From: CAZRSW01 sp964602845
Lineage (GTDB): Bacteria; Chloroflexota; Dehalococcoidia; Lucifugimonadales; UBA826
Direction: 5' to 3'
Assembly: GCA_964602845.1 (NCBI GenBank)
Contig: CAZRSW010000002.1
Location: 1-64,000, forward strand
DNA: 64,000 bases
The notes beneath the pieces are model-generated. The model made no database searches. It was not told the DNA's origin and saw only the letters and a program-made list of their open reading frames with translations. Shown here piece by piece: positions 62,567-64,000 of this stretch (its first letter is position 1; every line of letters starts with the position of its first letter). The position numbers and the translations under genes are program-made.

Positions 62567-63448
62567 ATGAGCATACTGGTTGATAGAAATACCCGCCTAC
62601 TAGTTCAAGGTATTACAGGGAAAGAAGGCAGTTATCATGCATCTCGATGCGCGGAATACGGCAGCAACCTCGTTGCGGGAGTAACTCCCGGCAAAGGAAA
62701 TCAGGTTTTCCGCGAAACAATACCCATTTTCGACTCTGTTCAACAAGCCATTGACCAAACAAAGGCCACCGCTTCCTTAATCTTTGTACCTCCAGCGTTC
62801 GCTTCAGATGCAGTCATAGAAGCGGTGGATGCAGGGATAAAGATCATAGCTTGCATCACAGAAGGGATTCCAGTGCAAGATTCGATCAAAGTTATGCACT
62901 ACATCAAGGACAAGGACGTGACACTCATCGGGCCAAACTGCCCGGGCATAATATCACCTGGAGAGCACTTCAAAATGGGGATCATGCCTGGACACATCCA
63001 CAAGCCTGGTCGCACAGGCGTTGTCTCAAGAAGTGGCACGCTCACTTACGAAGCCGTTAAACAACTCTCGGATTTGGACATTGGGCAATCCACATGCGTT
63101 GGAATCGGGGGAGATCCTGTTTCAGGGGCCACTTTCACGGAAATCCTAAGAGAGTTTCAAGATGATGATGACACAGACAATGTCGTGATGATTGGAGAAA
63201 TTGGAGGTACCAAAGAACAAGAAGCAGCTGAGTATATCAAAACCAATTTCTCTAAACCTATCGCAGCATTAATCGTTGGACAAAGTGCTCCTGAAGGCAA
63301 ACGTATGGGCCACGCAGGAGCCATCATAACGGGATCCCATGGCAAGGTTAGTGAGAAAATTAAATCCCTTGAATCTGCCGGCGTTGCCATTATCCCAACA
63401 CCAGGCTCTATAGGCACAACTATGGAGTCCCTCCTAAGTCATCCCTAA
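62567..63448 (+). CDS. sucD: Succinyl-CoA synthetase alpha subunit
   Basis: This 293-residue subunit has the CoA-binding Rossmann domain (LLVQGITGKEGSYHA) and the phosphohistidine His249 in RMGHAGAII. IGPNCPGIISPGE and SRSGTLTYE are standard. GAGGAG stands before the ATG. With sucC it makes ATP (or GTP) from succinyl-CoA. recA starts about 180 bases downstream with its own control region. Confidence 0.97.
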   Translation: MSILVDRNTRLLVQGITGKEGSYHASRCAEYGSNLVAGVTPGKGNQVFRETIPIFDSVQQAIDQTKATASLIFVPPAFASDAVIEAVDAGIKIIACITEGIPVQDSIKVMHYIKDKDVTLIGPNCPGIISPGEHFKMGIMPGHIHKPGRTGVVSRSGTLTYEAVKQLSDLDIGQSTCVGIGGDPVSGATFTEILREFQDDDDTDNVVMIGEIGGTKEQEAAEYIKTNFSKPIAALIVGQSAPEGKRMGHAGAIITGSHGKVSEKIKSLESAGVAIIPTPGSIGTTMESLLSHP

Positions 63449-63525
63449 ATATCTCCATTGGTCTTAAACACATCAGTTTCTCGCCAGATATGCTTGCCAA
63501 AAACGATGCCATGCTTCCACTAATT

Positions 63526-63539
63526 AGAACATATGTGTT
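63526..63539 (+). promoter_or_regulatory. Candidate LexA/SOS box upstream of recA
   Basis: AGAACATATGTGTT resembles the Gram-positive LexA consensus CGAACRNRYGTTYC. The left half GAAC and the central ATATGT fit; the right half has G where T is expected. It lies 87 bases upstream of the recA start, a usual place for SOS control. Low GC makes chance matches possible. Confidence 0.4.
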
Positions 63540-63625
63540 GTATTTCAAATATTACTATGATACCCTTCACCTTAACTGTTAATAGCTGAACCCAAGCTCC
63601 AAATCCCCAGATAGGAATCTCTCAT

Positions 63626-64000
63626 ATGAAAAACGACAAGCTAAAAGACCTCGATCTCGCAATAGATCAGATAGACAAACATTTTGGGAAAGGAACCGTC
63701 ATAAAGCTGGGGGATGTACCCGACGTCAAAGTTGATGCAATATCGACCGGTTCGCCATCACTTGATTTAGCCTTAGGAGTGGGAGGGGTGCCGAAAGGAA
63801 GGGTAACGGAGATATATGGCCCAGAATCGTCCGGCAAATCCACTCTGACCTACCACATCATGTCCTCAGCCCAACAACCCGGCGGCATCGCCGCGTATAT
63901 CGATGCCGAACATGCCCTCGACCCTACATACGCCAGTCGGTGCGGCGTAGATATTGAAAATCTTCTCGTATCTCAACCTGATACTGCAGAGCAAGCTTTA
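63626..64000 (+). CDS. recA: Recombinase A, 5' part (runs off window)
   Basis: The first 125 codons of RecA are present and the frame continues past the window edge. The N-terminus LDLAIDQIDKHFGKGTVIKLGD and Walker A GPESSGKST (65-73) are diagnostic, as are ISTGSPSLDLALGVGGVPKGR and YIDAEHALDP. The ATG at 63626 has AGGA ten bases upstream. A LexA-box-like sequence precedes it. Confidence 0.96.
   Translation, partial: MKNDKLKDLDLAIDQIDKHFGKGTVIKLGDVPDVKVDAISTGSPSLDLALGVGGVPKGRVTEIYGPESSGKSTLTYHIMSSAQQPGGIAAYIDAEHALDPTYASRCGVDIENLLVSQPDTAEQAL

Overview
The window is a contiguous, gene-dense bacterial chromosome segment with fairly low GC by eye. It holds about 53 protein genes, four complete tRNA genes, the 3' half of a fifth, and the 5' end of recA at the right edge. 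The gene set suggests a marine Chloroflexota of the SAR202/Dehalococcoidia type. Supporting traits are F420 biosynthesis genes with a luciferase-like F420/FMN enzyme, a DUF3090 + SCO1664 pair (known mainly from Actinobacteria and Chloroflexi), a sulfatase, an enolase-superfamily dehydratase, an M81 peptidase, many short-chain dehydrogenases, and frequent TTG/GTG starts. This placement is inference; no rRNA is present to test it.

Layout. 1-1045: the end of tRNA-Lys and a decayed second copy of its 3' end flank one small membrane-protein gene. 1046-8530: aldehyde dehydrogenase, sulfatase and a MacB-like ABC exporter. 8570-14627: a catabolic block with a dihydroxyphthalate-decarboxylase-like protein, a GSA-type aminotransferase, an M81 peptidase, an SDR and a cyclase. 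14776-18472: a membrane protein, an SDR, a DUF885 peptidase, and tRNA-Gly and tRNA-Phe. 18665-23304: a complete 2-oxo-acid (pyruvate-type) dehydrogenase operon, lpd-E1alpha-E1beta-E2. 23319-28374: two MFS transporters, NudC and an enolase-superfamily dehydratase. 28481-33068: surE and a pantothenate operon (P1 peptidase, DUF2520 protein, panB, panC). 33670-42662: information-processing genes (gyrB, ligA, recF) mixed with cysteine synthase and an LLM enzyme-cofC-cofD group. 42760-50763: sugar-acid kinase and aldolase, thiolase-like/DUF35 pair, phosphoesterase, JAMM protease with a tiny Cys-rich partner, trmL, and tandem SDRs. 50861-58283: a cyclophilin lipoprotein, a DHDPS-family enzyme, cupin, PIG-L, coxS-coxM without coxL, and a gamma-glutamyltransferase. 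58290-64000: a DRTGG protein, bS21, DUF3090-SCO1664, tRNA-Ser, sucCD and recA.

Taken together the genes describe an aerobic heterotroph that oxidises sugar acids, sulfate esters, peptides and acyl-CoA compounds into acetyl-CoA and the TCA cycle. The items most worth a second look are these: recF, whose conserved N-terminus can only be reached from an AUU start; a 48-residue Cys-rich protein translationally coupled to a JAMM protease; a pantothenate operon in which a DUF2520 protein and a beta-aminopeptidase-family protein may replace PanE and PanD; the tRNA-flanked mini-element; and the uncharacterised DUF3090-SCO1664 pair. Several gene starts were moved from the longest open frame to sites with a Shine-Dalgarno sequence or family agreement; each is noted in its entry.
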